From Clostridium sp. JN-9 (lineage in GTDB: Bacteria; Bacillota; Clostridia; Clostridiales; Clostridiaceae), in the NCBI RefSeq assembly GCF_004103695.1, contig NZ_CP035280.1, positions 1-64,000 of the forward strand: a stretch of 64,000 nt of DNA, given 5' to 3'. The stretch's first letter is position 1. Each line of letters starts with the position of its first letter. The notes under the pieces are model-generated. The model did not search any database. It was given only the letters and a program-made list of their open reading frames with translations, and was not told where the DNA came from. Position numbers and translations under genes: made by a program. Shown one piece after another: positions 27,056 to 36,590 of this stretch.

Positions 27056-27157
27056 TGATATAATATAGTAAGAATAACATGACAAAATAAGTAAATAAAA
27101 CTCGAAATTTAAAAGGAGGTATTGTGTTAGATTAAAATTAATCTAATATAAAATAAT
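27056..27157 (+). promoter_or_regulatory. folE leader: extended -10 promoter, distant SD, hairpin and three-codon ORF
   Basis: TGATATAAT (27056-27064) is an extended -10. A near-perfect SD, AAAAGGAGGT (27111-27120), lies 38 bases before the folE ATG with no other SD in between. Just after it, GTG TTA GAT TAA (27124-27135) would encode three residues. An inverted repeat TTAGATTAA/TTAATCTAA (27126-27145) lies between SD and ATG, overlapping this mini-ORF. Pairing could bring the SD closer to the start codon or block it. Confidence 0.55.
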
Positions 27158-27709
27158 ATGGTTAATAAGGCAAAAATAAAAGAAGCAGTTAAAATGATAA
27201 TTGAAGCCATTGGTGAGAATCCTGACAGAGAGGGATTAATTGAAACACCAGATAGGGTTGCAAGAATGTATACAGAAATTTTTTCAGGGCTGGAGGAACA
27301 CCCTTCAGAATATTTGAAGAAAACTTTCACTGTTAAAAATAATGATATTGTAATAGAAAAAGATATAAACTTTTACTCCATGTGTGAGCATCACCTTCTG
27401 CCTTTCTTTGGTAAAGCTTCAATTGCTTATATTCCAAATGGCAGAGTAGCTGGATTAAGTAAGCTTGCAAGAACTGTTGATGCTTTCGCAAAAAGACCTC
27501 AGATTCAGGAAAAGATGACTGCAGAAATTGCAGATGCTATTATGGAAAATTTGGATGCAAAAGGGGTTATGGTTATAATTGAGGCAGAACATTTATGTAT
27601 GATAATGAGGGGCATTAAGAAACCTGGAAGTAAAACACTGACTGTTACTGCAAGAGGAATTTTTAATGAAAATACTGAATTAAAAAATGAAGTGTATAAA
27701 TTAATCTAG
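27158..27709 (+). CDS. folE: GTP cyclohydrolase I
   Basis: The first enzyme of folate synthesis converts GTP to 7,8-dihydroneopterin triphosphate. The 183-aa product contains [19 protein letters not shown], the zinc/active-site segment [12 protein letters not shown], and the later [14 protein letters not shown], all standard for type IA enzymes. ATG 27158 begins at the family N-terminus, yet its only convincing SD is 38 bases upstream behind a hairpin. It is the first gene of the folate operon. Confidence 0.97.
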   Translation: MVNKAKIKEAVKMIIEAIGENPDREGLIETPDRVARMYTEIFSGLEEHPSEYLKKTFTVKNNDIVIEKDINFYSMCEHHLLPFFGKASIAYIPNGRVAGLSKLARTVDAFAKRPQIQEKMTAEIADAIMENLDAKGVMVIIEAEHLCMIMRGIKKPGSKTLTVTARGIFNENTELKNEVYKLI

Positions 27710-27721
27710 GGAGAAAAATAA

Positions 27722-28207
27722 ATGTATAACAATGATAGAATAAATTTAATACTTCACAATGACAAATTTAATGAGTATTTAAATAAAAATAATTATCTGG
27801 AGAAAAACAGAGAATTTTGTACTCATGACATAAATCATTTAATAGATACAGCAAGAATAGCTTACATTATTGTCTTAGAAAGAAAAATTAATTATTCAAA
27901 GGATATTGTTTATGCAGCGGCTCTGCTTCATGATATTGGAAGGTGGCAGCAATATGAGGAAGGTATACCTCATGAAGCTGCAAGTGCAAATCTTTCAAAG
28001 GATATACTAAAGCAGTCAAATTATAATAAAAGTGAAATTGATTTAATTTGTAAAGCCATTATAAATCATAGAAAGGCCAGTGATGAAAACACATTAGATT
28101 ATATAATTTATAAAAGTGATAAGCTTTCAAGAAAATGCTTTAATTGTGCTTCCATTAATAAATGTAAATGGAGTGAAGATAAAAAAAATCACAACATAAT
28201 ATATTAA
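27722..28207 (+). CDS. HD-domain protein in the folate operon
   Basis: A 161-aa HD-superfamily protein with DINHLIDTARIA (first His), AALLHDIGRWQQY (HD pair), IPHEAASANLS and AIINHRKAS (further metal ligands). The C-terminal end has four Cys (KCFNCASINKCKW adds three close together). It lies 12 bases after folE and 14 bases before folP. The chain from folE to folP lacks a visible dihydroneopterin triphosphate phosphohydrolase, and an HD phosphohydrolase is a plausible candidate. That is inference from context. A role in nucleotide housekeeping is also possible. Confidence 0.8.
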   Translation: MYNNDRINLILHNDKFNEYLNKNNYLEKNREFCTHDINHLIDTARIAYIIVLERKINYSKDIVYAAALLHDIGRWQQYEEGIPHEAASANLSKDILKQSNYNKSEIDLICKAIINHRKASDENTLDYIIYKSDKLSRKCFNCASINKCKWSEDKKNHNIIY

Positions 28208-28221
28208 AAAGGAGGATACAT

Positions 28222-29034
28222 ATGTTTACAATAGGAAGTAAAAATTTTGTTTTGGGAAAAAGAACTTATATAATGGGAATATTAAATGTAACTCCTGATT
28301 CATTTTCTGATGGGGGAAAATTTAATAACGTTGAAAAAGCCATTGCACATGCAAAGAAAATGATAGAACAAGGTGCAGACATTATTGATGTAGGAGGAGA
28401 GTCAACAAGACCAGGCCATAAGCCTGTAGATGAAAAAGAGGAAATAAGGAGAGTTATACCAGTAATAGAAGCATTAAGAAAAGAAACAGATATTCCTATA
28501 TCTATTGATACCTATAAAGGCAGCGTTGCAGAATCAGCTATCAAGGCAGGTGCAGATTTAATAAATGATGTGTGGGGATTTAAAAAGGATACATATATGG
28601 CTAAGGTTGCTGCAAAATATCAGGTTTCATGCTGTTTAATGCATAACAGGGAAAATAATAATTATGAAAATTTAATGCAGGATATGATAGATGATTTGCA
28701 GAAAAGTGTTGAAATAGCATTAGAAGCCGGAGTAAAAAAAGAAAATATTATATTGGATCCAGGAATAGGTTTTGCTAAAGATTATGAACAAAATTTAATC
28801 GTTATGAATAATCTGGAGAAATTAAATAAACTGGGATATCCAGTATTGCTTGGCACATCAAGAAAATCAATGATAGGAAATACTCTAAATGTTCCACCAG
28901 AAGAAAGAGTGGAAGGCACAATTGCAACTACAGTTATTGGTATAATGAAAGGCTGTGATTTTGTAAGGGTTCATGATGTTCTGGAAAACAAGAGAGCAGC
29001 TATGATGACTGATGCAATAGTGAGAAATAGGTAA
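28222..29034 (+). CDS. folP: Dihydropteroate synthase
   Basis: This enzyme condenses 6-hydroxymethyl-dihydropterin pyrophosphate with para-aminobenzoate and is the sulfonamide target. The 270-aa TIM barrel has the two signature blocks GILNVTPDSFSDGGKF and GADIIDVGGESTRPG, SIDTYKG, and the terminal FVRVHDV. Length is normal. AAAAAGGAGG precedes it, and it is inside the folE-HD-folP-folBK operon. Confidence 0.97.
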   Translation: MFTIGSKNFVLGKRTYIMGILNVTPDSFSDGGKFNNVEKAIAHAKKMIEQGADIIDVGGESTRPGHKPVDEKEEIRRVIPVIEALRKETDIPISIDTYKGSVAESAIKAGADLINDVWGFKKDTYMAKVAAKYQVSCCLMHNRENNNYENLMQDMIDDLQKSVEIALEAGVKKENIILDPGIGFAKDYEQNLIVMNNLEKLNKLGYPVLLGTSRKSMIGNTLNVPPEERVEGTIATTVIGIMKGCDFVRVHDVLENKRAAMMTDAIVRNR

Positions 29035-29065
29035 ATTAAGTTTTTTAATAAAGGGGACAATACAC

Positions 29066-29896
29066 ATGGATAAAATTTATATTAAAAACTTAGAGATATT
29101 TGCATACCATGGTGTTTTAGATGAAGAAAAAAAATTAGGCCAAAAGTTTATAATTTCATTAGAATTAGATTTAAACTTAAGACAAGCCGCATTGCATGAA
29201 AACTTAGATGAAACCGTAAATTATGCTAATTTATGCCATGAAGTAGAAAATGAGTTTAAAAAAGAAAAATATGATCTTATAGAAACTGCTGCTGAGAAAA
29301 TAGCTGAATTTATATTATTGAATTATGAAATTGTTAATAGTGTTAAAGTCTTACTTAAAAAACCCTGGGCTCCAATTGGTAAGCCTTTGGAATATGCCGG
29401 GGTTGAAATAGAACGTAAAAGACATGTAGTTTATATTGGAATTGGATCCAATATGGGTGATAAAGAAAAGAACTTAAAGGATGCCATAAAATTAATTAGC
29501 TCCAATACTTATAATAAAGTTACTAAGGAGTCTAAGTTTTATGAAACTAAACCTGTTGGATATTTAGATCAGGATGATTTTATTAATTGTGTCATAGAAA
29601 TAAAAACACTTTTCCAGCCAGGCGAATTAATGGACTTTCTATTAGACGTTGAAAAGCAGCTTAAGAGAGAAAGAATTATAAGATGGGGACCAAGAACCAT
29701 AGATTTAGATATACTATTATATGATGATTTAATAAGTTATGATGAGCATACTATAATTCCTCATCCACGAATGGCGGAGAGGCTTTTTGTAATTAAGCCC
29801 CTCTGTGAAATAGCACCATATATGGTTCATCCAATATTGAATAAAAGAATTATAGATATTGAAGCAGAATTATCTGAAAATCAAAAGTTAAAGTAA
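29066..29896 (+). CDS. folBK: Bifunctional dihydroneopterin aldolase / hydroxymethyl-dihydropterin pyrophosphokinase (FolB-FolK)
   Basis: This 276-aa fusion supplies the two steps before FolP. Residues about 1-118 are FolB ([54 protein letters not shown]). From about 120 on it is FolK ([52 protein letters not shown]). Both halves appear complete. The last nine bases overlap the end of the convergent psd gene. Confidence 0.96.
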   Translation: MDKIYIKNLEIFAYHGVLDEEKKLGQKFIISLELDLNLRQAALHENLDETVNYANLCHEVENEFKKEKYDLIETAAEKIAEFILLNYEIVNSVKVLLKKPWAPIGKPLEYAGVEIERKRHVVYIGIGSNMGDKEKNLKDAIKLISSNTYNKVTKESKFYETKPVGYLDQDDFINCVIEIKTLFQPGELMDFLLDVEKQLKRERIIRWGPRTIDLDILLYDDLISYDEHTIIPHPRMAERLFVIKPLCEIAPYMVHPILNKRIIDIEAELSENQKLK

Positions 29897-30781
29897 TTGT
29901 TTATGACCTATAGTTTCTCCAAAAACTACATGGGTTTCAAAGCCCATGCTGCTTTGGGAAACTATATCTTCATCTATTTTAATTTTATTTTTCTCAAAGA
30001 ATAATATTGTAGTTGAGCCGCCAAATTTAAAATAACCTTTTTCACTGCCTTTAGAAACCTGTGAATTAGGCTTATATGTTTGAATAATGGAGCCTACACA
30101 AGTAGCTCCTACTTCAACATGAAGTATATCCCCAAAGTTTTTTGAATGGAAAATACTCCATTCTCTTTTATTTTTACAAAATAACCCTTGAATTTTATTA
30201 AGCGCAATAGGGTTTACTGAATAGTAGTCGCCCTTTATCCTTTTTGTTTCTTCACAGATACCATAGTCAACGAAATGAAATCTATGATAATCTGTAGGGC
30301 ATAGCCTTAAAATTAAACAAGTTCCATTTGCAAATCTGTAAGCAGTTTCACCATTATCTATTAATTCTCTTAAGCTGTAAGTAATTCCTTTTACCTGAAT
30401 AATATTATTTAAATCTATATTTTCATAAACTGTGAGCCTTCCATCACCAGGTGAAATTAAAATTTCATCATTATTATTAATTGGACGTGCACTGTTATTT
30501 AATTTTCTTGCAAAAAAATCGTTAAAACAATTATATGAATCTACAGATTCTTTAAAAGAGGATACATCTAAATGGAATTCATTTATAAATTGTGGTATCT
30601 TTTTTCTGCTAAACCTGGTATCACAATACCATCCATAAATTTTACTAAACAATTTCTTTTTTACAAGTGCTTCTAGTAAAGTCATACCTATTGGAGAAGA
30701 ATAAGTCCAATTTAAATATTTTTCTCCTGCAATCTTTTCAATTTCATATTTTTTCGTCTTTCTGTTGTAAAATTTAATCAT
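29888..30781 (-). CDS. psd: Phosphatidylserine decarboxylase proenzyme
   Basis: This makes phosphatidylethanolamine from phosphatidylserine. The 297-aa proenzyme shows [11 protein letters not shown], the His motif [12 protein letters not shown] and the self-cleavage site [11 protein letters not shown], where the Ser of GGST becomes the pyruvoyl group. Family members more often have LGST, but GGST occurs in the clostridial group. AAGGGGC precedes the ATG. It is transcribed against the folate operon and the two stop codons overlap. Confidence 0.93.
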   Translation of the reverse strand: MIKFYNRKTKKYEIEKIAGEKYLNWTYSSPIGMTLLEALVKKKLFSKIYGWYCDTRFSRKKIPQFINEFHLDVSSFKESVDSYNCFNDFFARKLNNSARPINNNDEILISPGDGRLTVYENIDLNNIIQVKGITYSLRELIDNGETAYRFANGTCLILRLCPTDYHRFHFVDYGICEETKRIKGDYYSVNPIALNKIQGLFCKNKREWSIFHSKNFGDILHVEVGATCVGSIIQTYKPNSQVSKGSEKGYFKFGGSTTILFFEKNKIKIDEDIVSQSSMGFETHVVFGETIGHKQLL

Positions 30782-30914
30782 TTTATGCCCCTTTTACATA
30801 TTTTAATTAAAATAATATCACAATTATATATTATATTTAGTAAAAAGAGTAGCCATTTAAAATAATTACAGAATATTTTGTGAAATTAAACTAATATTTT
30901 ATTAAACTATTGTG

Positions 30915-30959
30915 TTGAAAATATATAATAGTATAATTATATTGTATAGACTGACTGGT
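30915..30959 (+). promoter_or_regulatory. Promoter and half operator of the TetR gene
   Basis: TTGAAA (30915-30920), 17 bases, TATATT (30938-30943). ACTGACTGGT (30950-30959), at the expected transcription start, is the exact reverse complement of ACCAGTCAGT in the operator before the YhgE gene. This suggests autoregulation. Confidence 0.65.
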
Positions 30960-30989
30960 ATAAGTTTTTTTAAACTGGGGTGAAGATTT

Positions 30990-31556
30990 ATGAATAAAAC
31001 AAAAAAATCAATATTTCAATCTGCTATAAAGATATTTTCTGATAAGGGATATGATGGAGCAACTATGGATGATATAGCTGCAAATGCCGGGGTAGCAAAA
31101 GGTACATTATATTATCACTTTAAAAGTAAAGAGGAAATATTTAAATATATTATATCCGAAGGAATGAATGTAATTAGAGAACAGGTAGAGGATGCAGTAG
31201 TGGATGTAAAAAGTCCTTTAGATAAGCTGAAAATATTATGTAAAATTCAATTAAGTCTGGTATATCAAAACAGAGATTTTTTTAAAGTAATGATGAGCCA
31301 ATTATGGGGCAAGGAGCTTAGACAGCTTGAACTGAGGGATTCTATACATGAGTATATAAAGAATATACAGGTATATTTGGAAGAAGCAATGGATCAGGGA
31401 ATTATAAAAAAAGGAGAAGCTTCATTTATGGCTTATACTTTTTTTGGAACGTTATTCTCAGCTGCTGTTTATGAATTAATTAATGAAGGAAAAGGCGATT
31501 TGGAATATGTAATTGATACCTTAATAGGATATATCCTTGAGGGCATAGAAGCATAA
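30990..31556 (+). CDS. TetR/AcrR family transcriptional regulator
   Basis: The 188-aa product has the standard TetR helix-turn-helix at residues 5-50 (SIFQSAIKIFSDKGYDGATMDDIAANAGVAKGTLYYHFKSKEEIF) and a helical ligand domain after it. The next gene encodes a YhgE/Pip membrane protein whose promoter carries two copies of a palindrome also half-present before this gene, so it is probably its repressor. A terminator separates them. The effector is unknown. Confidence 0.95.
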   Translation: MNKTKKSIFQSAIKIFSDKGYDGATMDDIAANAGVAKGTLYYHFKSKEEIFKYIISEGMNVIREQVEDAVVDVKSPLDKLKILCKIQLSLVYQNRDFFKVMMSQLWGKELRQLELRDSIHEYIKNIQVYLEEAMDQGIIKKGEASFMAYTFFGTLFSAAVYELINEGKGDLEYVIDTLIGYILEGIEA

Positions 31557-31580
31557 TACCATTTTTCCCCAAGTCACAGT

Positions 31581-31613
31581 TACCTAAATCAAATGGTTTA
31601 GGTATTTTTTTAT
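31581..31613 (+). terminator. Terminator after the TetR gene
   Basis: TACCTAAA (31581-31588) pairs with TTTAGGTA (31597-31604), followed by TTTTTT. Confidence 0.88.
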
Positions 31614-31667
31614 GCTTATTTTTTCCAAGTAACAGCTGCCTGTAATAAATTGTTAACATTTTATATA

Positions 31668-31732
31668 TTGACTTAGCTGCAGAAATATTATATAAATATA
31701 ACTGACCAGTCAGTTTATACTGAGTAGTCAGT
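31668..31732 (+). promoter_or_regulatory. YhgE promoter with two TetR-type operators
   Basis: TTGACT (31668-31673), 17 bases, TATAAA (31691-31696). Just downstream are ACTGACCAGTCAGT (31701-31714) and ACTGAGTAGTCAGT (31719-31732), two palindromes with arms ACTGA/TCAGT, spaced 18 bases start to start. They cover the likely transcription start, so a bound TetR protein would block transcription. Confidence 0.8.
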
Positions 31733-31762
31733 ATAAATGTAAATTATATGCGAGGTGATAAA

Positions 31763-34399
31763 ATGAACTTTTTAAAAGTTGCCGGAAGAGATATCAAGAG
31801 CATCTTTAAAAACAGATTTATCAGAGTTTCAGTAACAGCTATAATAATTGTACCTCTTCTATATAGTTTACTTTATCTTTATGCCTTTTGGGATCCATAC
31901 AGCCGCCTGCAGGATATGCCTGTAGCAGTAGTAAATATGGACTCAGGCAGTACAAAAGACGGAGTAAAAGCGAACTACGGAAAAGACATAGTTGACAATT
32001 TAAAGGATGATAATAAAATTGGATGGAAATTTGTCGGCTATGATGAGGCAAAGAGAGGTTTAAATGGGAAGAATGGTTACTATGCCATGTTTGTGATCCC
32101 AGAAAATTTTTCTAAGGATATCTTAAGTGCCAAGGATGGTAAACCAGTACAGCCAAAGATTATTTACAGTTCAAATGATAAAAAGAACTTTATTGTATCT
32201 CAGATTGACAGTAAGGTTTCAATGGAACTGAAAGATGAAATTACAAAAAATATTACAAAGGAATACACTAAAGTAACATTTGAAAACTTATATGATGTAA
32301 AGGATGGATTAAATCAAGGTTCAGATGGAAGTAAGAAATTATACGATGGATTAGTAGATGCTAAAAACGGAACCGGTCAATTAAAAGACGGCATAGGACA
32401 AATTAAAGATAAAGTGCCGGAAATAGATCATGGTATTTCTATGTTATATGATGGTTCAAAAAAACTTAATGATGGAATAACTACTTCCGCAGTAGACGGA
32501 AGCGGTAATGCACTAGGATTAAGAAATGGAGTTTCACAATTATCATCAGGTCTGGATTCGGCTAATACAGCCTCTAATCAGATCAACAATGGTGCGTCGC
32601 AATTATATGGCGGTCTTAAACAAGTTGGGGGAGGATTACAAAGCCTAAACACTGCTATTAATGGACAATCAAGTAGCCAAGCTGGATTGGATACTGCACT
32701 TAAAATGATTAATGACGGAGTAACAAACCCTGATCCAACCAAAGGATTAGGGGCAGGAGTAGCAGCATTAAATAAAGCAGTAAATGTTGGCACTGATGCA
32801 AGCCACCCAAGCTTAAATTCAGGTGTTAGTGCATTATATGATGGAATAGCAAATACAGATCCTGCAAAGGGCTTGGGAGCAGGAGTTAACTCACTAAATA
32901 ATGCAATGCCGGCCCTAGGTAAGTCTGTAAATGATTTATCAAATGCAACAGGACAGTTAAATAATTTAGTGACTGCTTATAATCAAACCACTGATCCTGC
33001 AAAAAAAAGTCAGTATTTAGCTGCAATATTAGGTGGGATTTCTAATCTGGATGCTGGTACTAAAAAGTTAAATGCTGCTGTAAACACAGGTGCACCAGGT
33101 ATGCCAAGTCTTGTAGCATCAGTAGCAGGACTTAACACAGCAGTTAACGTTGGAACAGCTTCAAGGCCAAGTCTTGTAGCTGCAGTTACTTCAGTTAACA
33201 ATGGAGTAACAAAACAGCTTTCACCTGCAATTGCATCATTGGATTCCTCTGTAAATGGTGTAAATGGAATAAATCCATTAACAAAACAGCCATCATTGGT
33301 AGCAGGGATTAGTACTATGTATAACTCTTCAAAGGGGGCACTTAATGCCTTATCAAGTGGAGTGTCACAATTAAATGCAGCAGTAAATGCAGGATATAAT
33401 GGTCAGCCAGGTTTACTAGAGGGAATGAATTCATTAAACAATGGCACTAAACAATTAGCATCAGGTATGGGAAGTGCTTCAAATGCTTCAAAGAGCATAC
33501 TTGCAGGTACAAATTCTTTAGCTGATGGATCAACACAATTAAAAAATGGTCTAGGTACTCTTAGTTCATCAATTCCTCAATTAACAGATGGGGCAAATAA
33601 ACTATATGATGGCTCCTCAAGTCTGGATGATGGCTTAGGCAAATTAAAGGATGGAGAAAATGAATTTTATACTAAGATGAAAGATGGATCAGATAAGATT
33701 AATAAAAATCTTGTAAACAGCCCAAATGTTATGGGAGATTATGTGTCACAGCCAATTACATTAGATGAGAAGCCTGTAAATCCTGTTAAAAATTATGGGA
33801 TAGGTTTTGCACCTTACTTTATTCCTCTTTCACTATGGGTAGGAGTAATAATGATGTTCTTTGTAATAAGCGATAAAGTTGATTCAGACTTAGATGTAAG
33901 TTCAGCATCATTAGTGGTTGGAAAGTTTTTATCCTATGGTTATATTGGTGTACTGCAGGCAGTACTTGCAAGTATAGTAGTACTTGCACTGGGTTTAAAA
34001 CCAAATAACATTATAATGTTCTTCGTATTTAACATATTTATGTCATATGTATTTATAGCTGTTATTCAGTGCCTGGTATTTTTACTTGGCATGGCAGGAA
34101 GATTATTATCTATAGTATTATTAATATTTCAGTTAACAGCTTGTGCAGGCACATTCCCAATAGAAGTTGTACCAAAATTCTTTAGGGTATTGTATCCATA
34201 TATGCCTTTCACATATTGTGTTTCTGCATTAAGAGAAATAATTTCAGGATCAAATAATGCCGTTATTGCTCAGGATATGTTAATTCTTGCAGGGGTATTA
34301 GCAGTATTTTTGATTATATCAATTGTATTTAAAGGTCATGCTGATAAAGTGCAGCAGATTATTGAAAGAAAAAAACAAGAAGAACAGGTTACAATTTAA
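31763..34399 (+). CDS. YhgE/Pip domain membrane protein (ABC-2 permease-like)
   Basis: The 878-aa product has an N-terminal transmembrane helix (about 20-40), a very long extracellular middle region (about 150-660) made of imperfect repeats of the type LNxGxxxLxxG rich in Asn, Ser and Ala, and five or six C-terminal helices like ABC-2 permeases. This is the YhgE/Pip (phage infection protein) architecture, also seen in EsaA-like type VII secretion proteins. I chose ATG 31763 because GAGGTG sits seven bases before it. ATG 31748 precedes that site. Likely repressed by the TetR protein upstream. Confidence 0.9.
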   Translation: MNFLKVAGRDIKSIFKNRFIRVSVTAIIIVPLLYSLLYLYAFWDPYSRLQDMPVAVVNMDSGSTKDGVKANYGKDIVDNLKDDNKIGWKFVGYDEAKRGLNGKNGYYAMFVIPENFSKDILSAKDGKPVQPKIIYSSNDKKNFIVSQIDSKVSMELKDEITKNITKEYTKVTFENLYDVKDGLNQGSDGSKKLYDGLVDAKNGTGQLKDGIGQIKDKVPEIDHGISMLYDGSKKLNDGITTSAVDGSGNALGLRNGVSQLSSGLDSANTASNQINNGASQLYGGLKQVGGGLQSLNTAINGQSSSQAGLDTALKMINDGVTNPDPTKGLGAGVAALNKAVNVGTDASHPSLNSGVSALYDGIANTDPAKGLGAGVNSLNNAMPALGKSVNDLSNATGQLNNLVTAYNQTTDPAKKSQYLAAILGGISNLDAGTKKLNAAVNTGAPGMPSLVASVAGLNTAVNVGTASRPSLVAAVTSVNNGVTKQLSPAIASLDSSVNGVNGINPLTKQPSLVAGISTMYNSSKGALNALSSGVSQLNAAVNAGYNGQPGLLEGMNSLNNGTKQLASGMGSASNASKSILAGTNSLADGSTQLKNGLGTLSSSIPQLTDGANKLYDGSSSLDDGLGKLKDGENEFYTKMKDGSDKINKNLVNSPNVMGDYVSQPITLDEKPVNPVKNYGIGFAPYFIPLSLWVGVIMMFFVISDKVDSDLDVSSASLVVGKFLSYGYIGVLQAVLASIVVLALGLKPNNIIMFFVFNIFMSYVFIAVIQCLVFLLGMAGRLLSIVLLIFQLTACAGTFPIEVVPKFFRVLYPYMPFTYCVSALREIISGSNNAVIAQDMLILAGVLAVFLIISIVFKGHADKVQQIIERKKQEEQVTI

Positions 34400-34404
34400 A
34401 AAGA

Positions 34405-34440
34405 AGCCTCATATGATTTGTCAAATCATATGGGGTTTTA
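34405..34440. terminator. Terminator between convergent YhgE and UbiB-like genes
   Basis: CCTCATATGATTTG and CAAATCATATGGGG form a long stem with G-T pairs, followed by TTTTAT. It overlaps the last codons of the minus-strand gene. Confidence 0.85.
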
Positions 34441-36039
34441 TAATTTTCCAGATTTTAAAATTGAAATTAACAGCCAAAAGCCCATTATAGCTGCTATTAA
34501 GTATCCTGTTATTCCAATTATAGAAATGTTATATACCTTAGGGCCGATATTTGTATTTAATATTAAAGAGGATCCTATTATCATAGAAGCTATAATTAAT
34601 GCAAATATCATTCTATTTGCCATTTTGTTAAGTTCTCCTATGGATTTACTTAAATTATTAATTTCAAGATTTACTTTTGCACGTCCACTAGTCATACTGT
34701 TAATAAATTCTATTATCTTTGAGGGCAGACTTAAAGAATTCCTGCCAAAATTATAAGTTTTAAGAAGCAGTTCATCAATATTTAAATCCTTAAATATGTT
34801 TTTCTTATTTTCATTTTTCACATAAGGCACTGCAATATCTAATATTTTTATTTCCGGGGAAATACTTGCAACCACTCCCTCTATTATGACAAATCCCCTA
34901 ATTAATAATGTAAGATCCTTAGGAAGCCTGATGTTATTCCTTTTTGCACTTTCAAATACCTGCTGAAGCATTACTGATAACTGTATGTCTTTTAGTGATG
35001 TATTTAGATATGCAGAGAATAAGTTATCTATATCTTCATATAGTTTGTTTCTGTTTACAACGCCCTTTTTTATACCAATAGACATTATTACTGATATCAT
35101 TAAATCAGGATCTTTGTTGGCTACACTGACCATTGCGTCATTGAGAGCACTTTTCAAAGAAGAAGACAGGTTACCCATAATCCCAAAGTCAATAAAGCAT
35201 ATCTGACCGCCTCTTATAAGCAGATTTCCAGGATGGGGATCACCATGGAAAAATCCATCTTCAAATACCTGTTTTAAATAGGAAAGAGCAAGTTTTTTAC
35301 CTAAATCATCTAAATCATAGCCTCCATCCTTAAGCTTTTTCATATCAGTAATTTTAAAGCCATCTATATTTTCCATTGTAATGACTTTGGTTCCTGAAAG
35401 CTCCTGAATTACATATGGACTGTAAACAAAGGCGACATTATAGTTAAGCTTTCTAAATTTAATTAAATTGTCAGCTTCATTTGAAAAGTCCAATTCCTTT
35501 TCAGTTATCTCCATTATTTCATTTATAGCATCAATGGGGTCAATTAAGGCATCTGTAAATTTTGCCTTTGTAAACTTAAGTATTTTATATAATATACTTA
35601 AATCCATTTCCAGCTTTTCCTTAATATCAGGGCGTTGAATTTTTACAATTACTTTTCTTCCGTCTTTTAGAGTTGCCATATGTACCTGAGCAACAGATGC
35701 AGAAGCTAAAGGAACTTTATTAAAACTCTTAAAAACATCTTCAATTTTGAAATTAAATTCGGTATTAAACACATGACTTATATCTTCAAATTTTTCTGCA
35801 GGAGCATTATCCTGAAGATTAGAAAGTTCATTAATGTATGCTGCAGGAAGAATATCAGGCCTGGTGCTTAATATCTGACCTATTTTAATAAAAGTTGGTC
35901 CTAGTTCTTCAAAAGCTCGTCTAAGATTCTCAGGAGATTTTCTTTCATTATTAAGTTTGCTGTCAACTATAAATCCAAAACCATAATGAGCCAGAACCCT
36001 TACAATCTCTCTAAAACGTTGAACAGAATTTTTATACAT
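34438..36039 (-). CDS. ABC1/AarF (UbiB) family atypical kinase
   Basis: The 533-aa product carries the UbiB hallmarks: FIKIGQILSTRPDILP (the KxGQ motif), the Ala-rich nucleotide loop ASASVAQVH, VIVKIQRP, FFHGDPHPGNLLI and FIDFGIMG. Two hydrophobic helices near the C-terminus (about residues 485-530) anchor it to the membrane. In other bacteria such proteins support quinone or lipid metabolism. Clostridia lack ubiquinone, so the role here is unknown. The start follows TGGAG by eight bases. It lies downstream of the phasin-like gene, separated by a terminator. Confidence 0.92.
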   Translation of the reverse strand: MYKNSVQRFREIVRVLAHYGFGFIVDSKLNNERKSPENLRRAFEELGPTFIKIGQILSTRPDILPAAYINELSNLQDNAPAEKFEDISHVFNTEFNFKIEDVFKSFNKVPLASASVAQVHMATLKDGRKVIVKIQRPDIKEKLEMDLSILYKILKFTKAKFTDALIDPIDAINEIMEITEKELDFSNEADNLIKFRKLNYNVAFVYSPYVIQELSGTKVITMENIDGFKITDMKKLKDGGYDLDDLGKKLALSYLKQVFEDGFFHGDPHPGNLLIRGGQICFIDFGIMGNLSSSLKSALNDAMVSVANKDPDLMISVIMSIGIKKGVVNRNKLYEDIDNLFSAYLNTSLKDIQLSVMLQQVFESAKRNNIRLPKDLTLLIRGFVIIEGVVASISPEIKILDIAVPYVKNENKKNIFKDLNIDELLLKTYNFGRNSLSLPSKIIEFINSMTSGRAKVNLEINNLSKSIGELNKMANRMIFALIIASMIIGSSLILNTNIGPKVYNISIIGITGYLIAAIMGFWLLISILKSGKL

Positions 36040-36057
36040 ACAAACATCTCCAAGTAA

Positions 36058-36085
36058 TAAAAAGCCCAACTTGTTTAGTTGGGTC
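36058..36085 (-). terminator. Terminator after the phasin-like gene (minus strand)
   Basis: Read on the minus strand, CCCAACTAAACAAGTTGGG followed by CTTTTTATT forms a hairpin and U-run 10-35 bases after the phasin stop and just before the UbiB-like start. Some readthrough into the UbiB gene is likely. Confidence 0.82.
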
Positions 36086-36095
36086 TCAAATCGAA

Positions 36096-36419
36096 TTATT
36101 TAGTTTCATTTAATTTTTCTTCTAATTTCTGCAATCTTTCATTTAATTGATCTAAATCTGACTTTGAAGCAAAATTCATGCTCTTTAGCAAAGAAACCAT
36201 ATCCTCTTTTGTTAAAGGTTTATAATCTTCTGCTTTGTCTTTTATATCTACAGTTTTGTCTTTTATGGTCCTCTTTAATTCCTCAGATAATTCCTTGCCC
36301 TCATCAACGGTAAGCTTACCCTTCTGAACAAATTCATCAACTAATTTTGTTGCTTTATCATATGTGTAAGCAGCTGATCCTATGCCTGCCAATAAAATAT
36401 TTTTTATTTCATCTACCAT
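36096..36419 (-). CDS. Phasin-like coiled-coil protein
   Basis: A 107-aa protein with a small hydrophobic N-terminal helix (NILLAGIGSAAYTYDKA), a Lys/Glu-rich helical middle and a C-terminal heptad region (SDLDQLNERLQKLEEKLNE). It matches the phasin/PhaI-like family that in Firmicutes often accompanies UbiB-like kinases. No polyhydroxyalkanoate genes are visible. AGGAGGG precedes the ATG. Confidence 0.85.
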   Translation of the reverse strand: MVDEIKNILLAGIGSAAYTYDKATKLVDEFVQKGKLTVDEGKELSEELKRTIKDKTVDIKDKAEDYKPLTKEDMVSLLKSMNFASKSDLDQLNERLQKLEEKLNETK

Positions 36420-36590
36420 AAAAAATCCCTCCTACTCATATGTATATTATACCATGCGGGTAAAAATTATGTATATTAATTAATTGTTAATTGAAAAATA
36501 TCAATAATACATGTAATTACTATAAATATTACTGTAAAAGTTTTGTTGTAGTTGGTATAATAAATTATATACATACAAGGAGGATAAACT

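Noticed and set aside
32300-33700. Repetitive DNA inside the YhgE gene, considered as CRISPR or tandem repeat array
   Set aside because: The repeats are imperfect, in frame and encode LNxG-type protein repeats with no constant spacer length.
34418-34756. A + strand frame of 112 aa
   Set aside because: Antisense to the C-terminus of the UbiB-like gene, which has clear family motifs.
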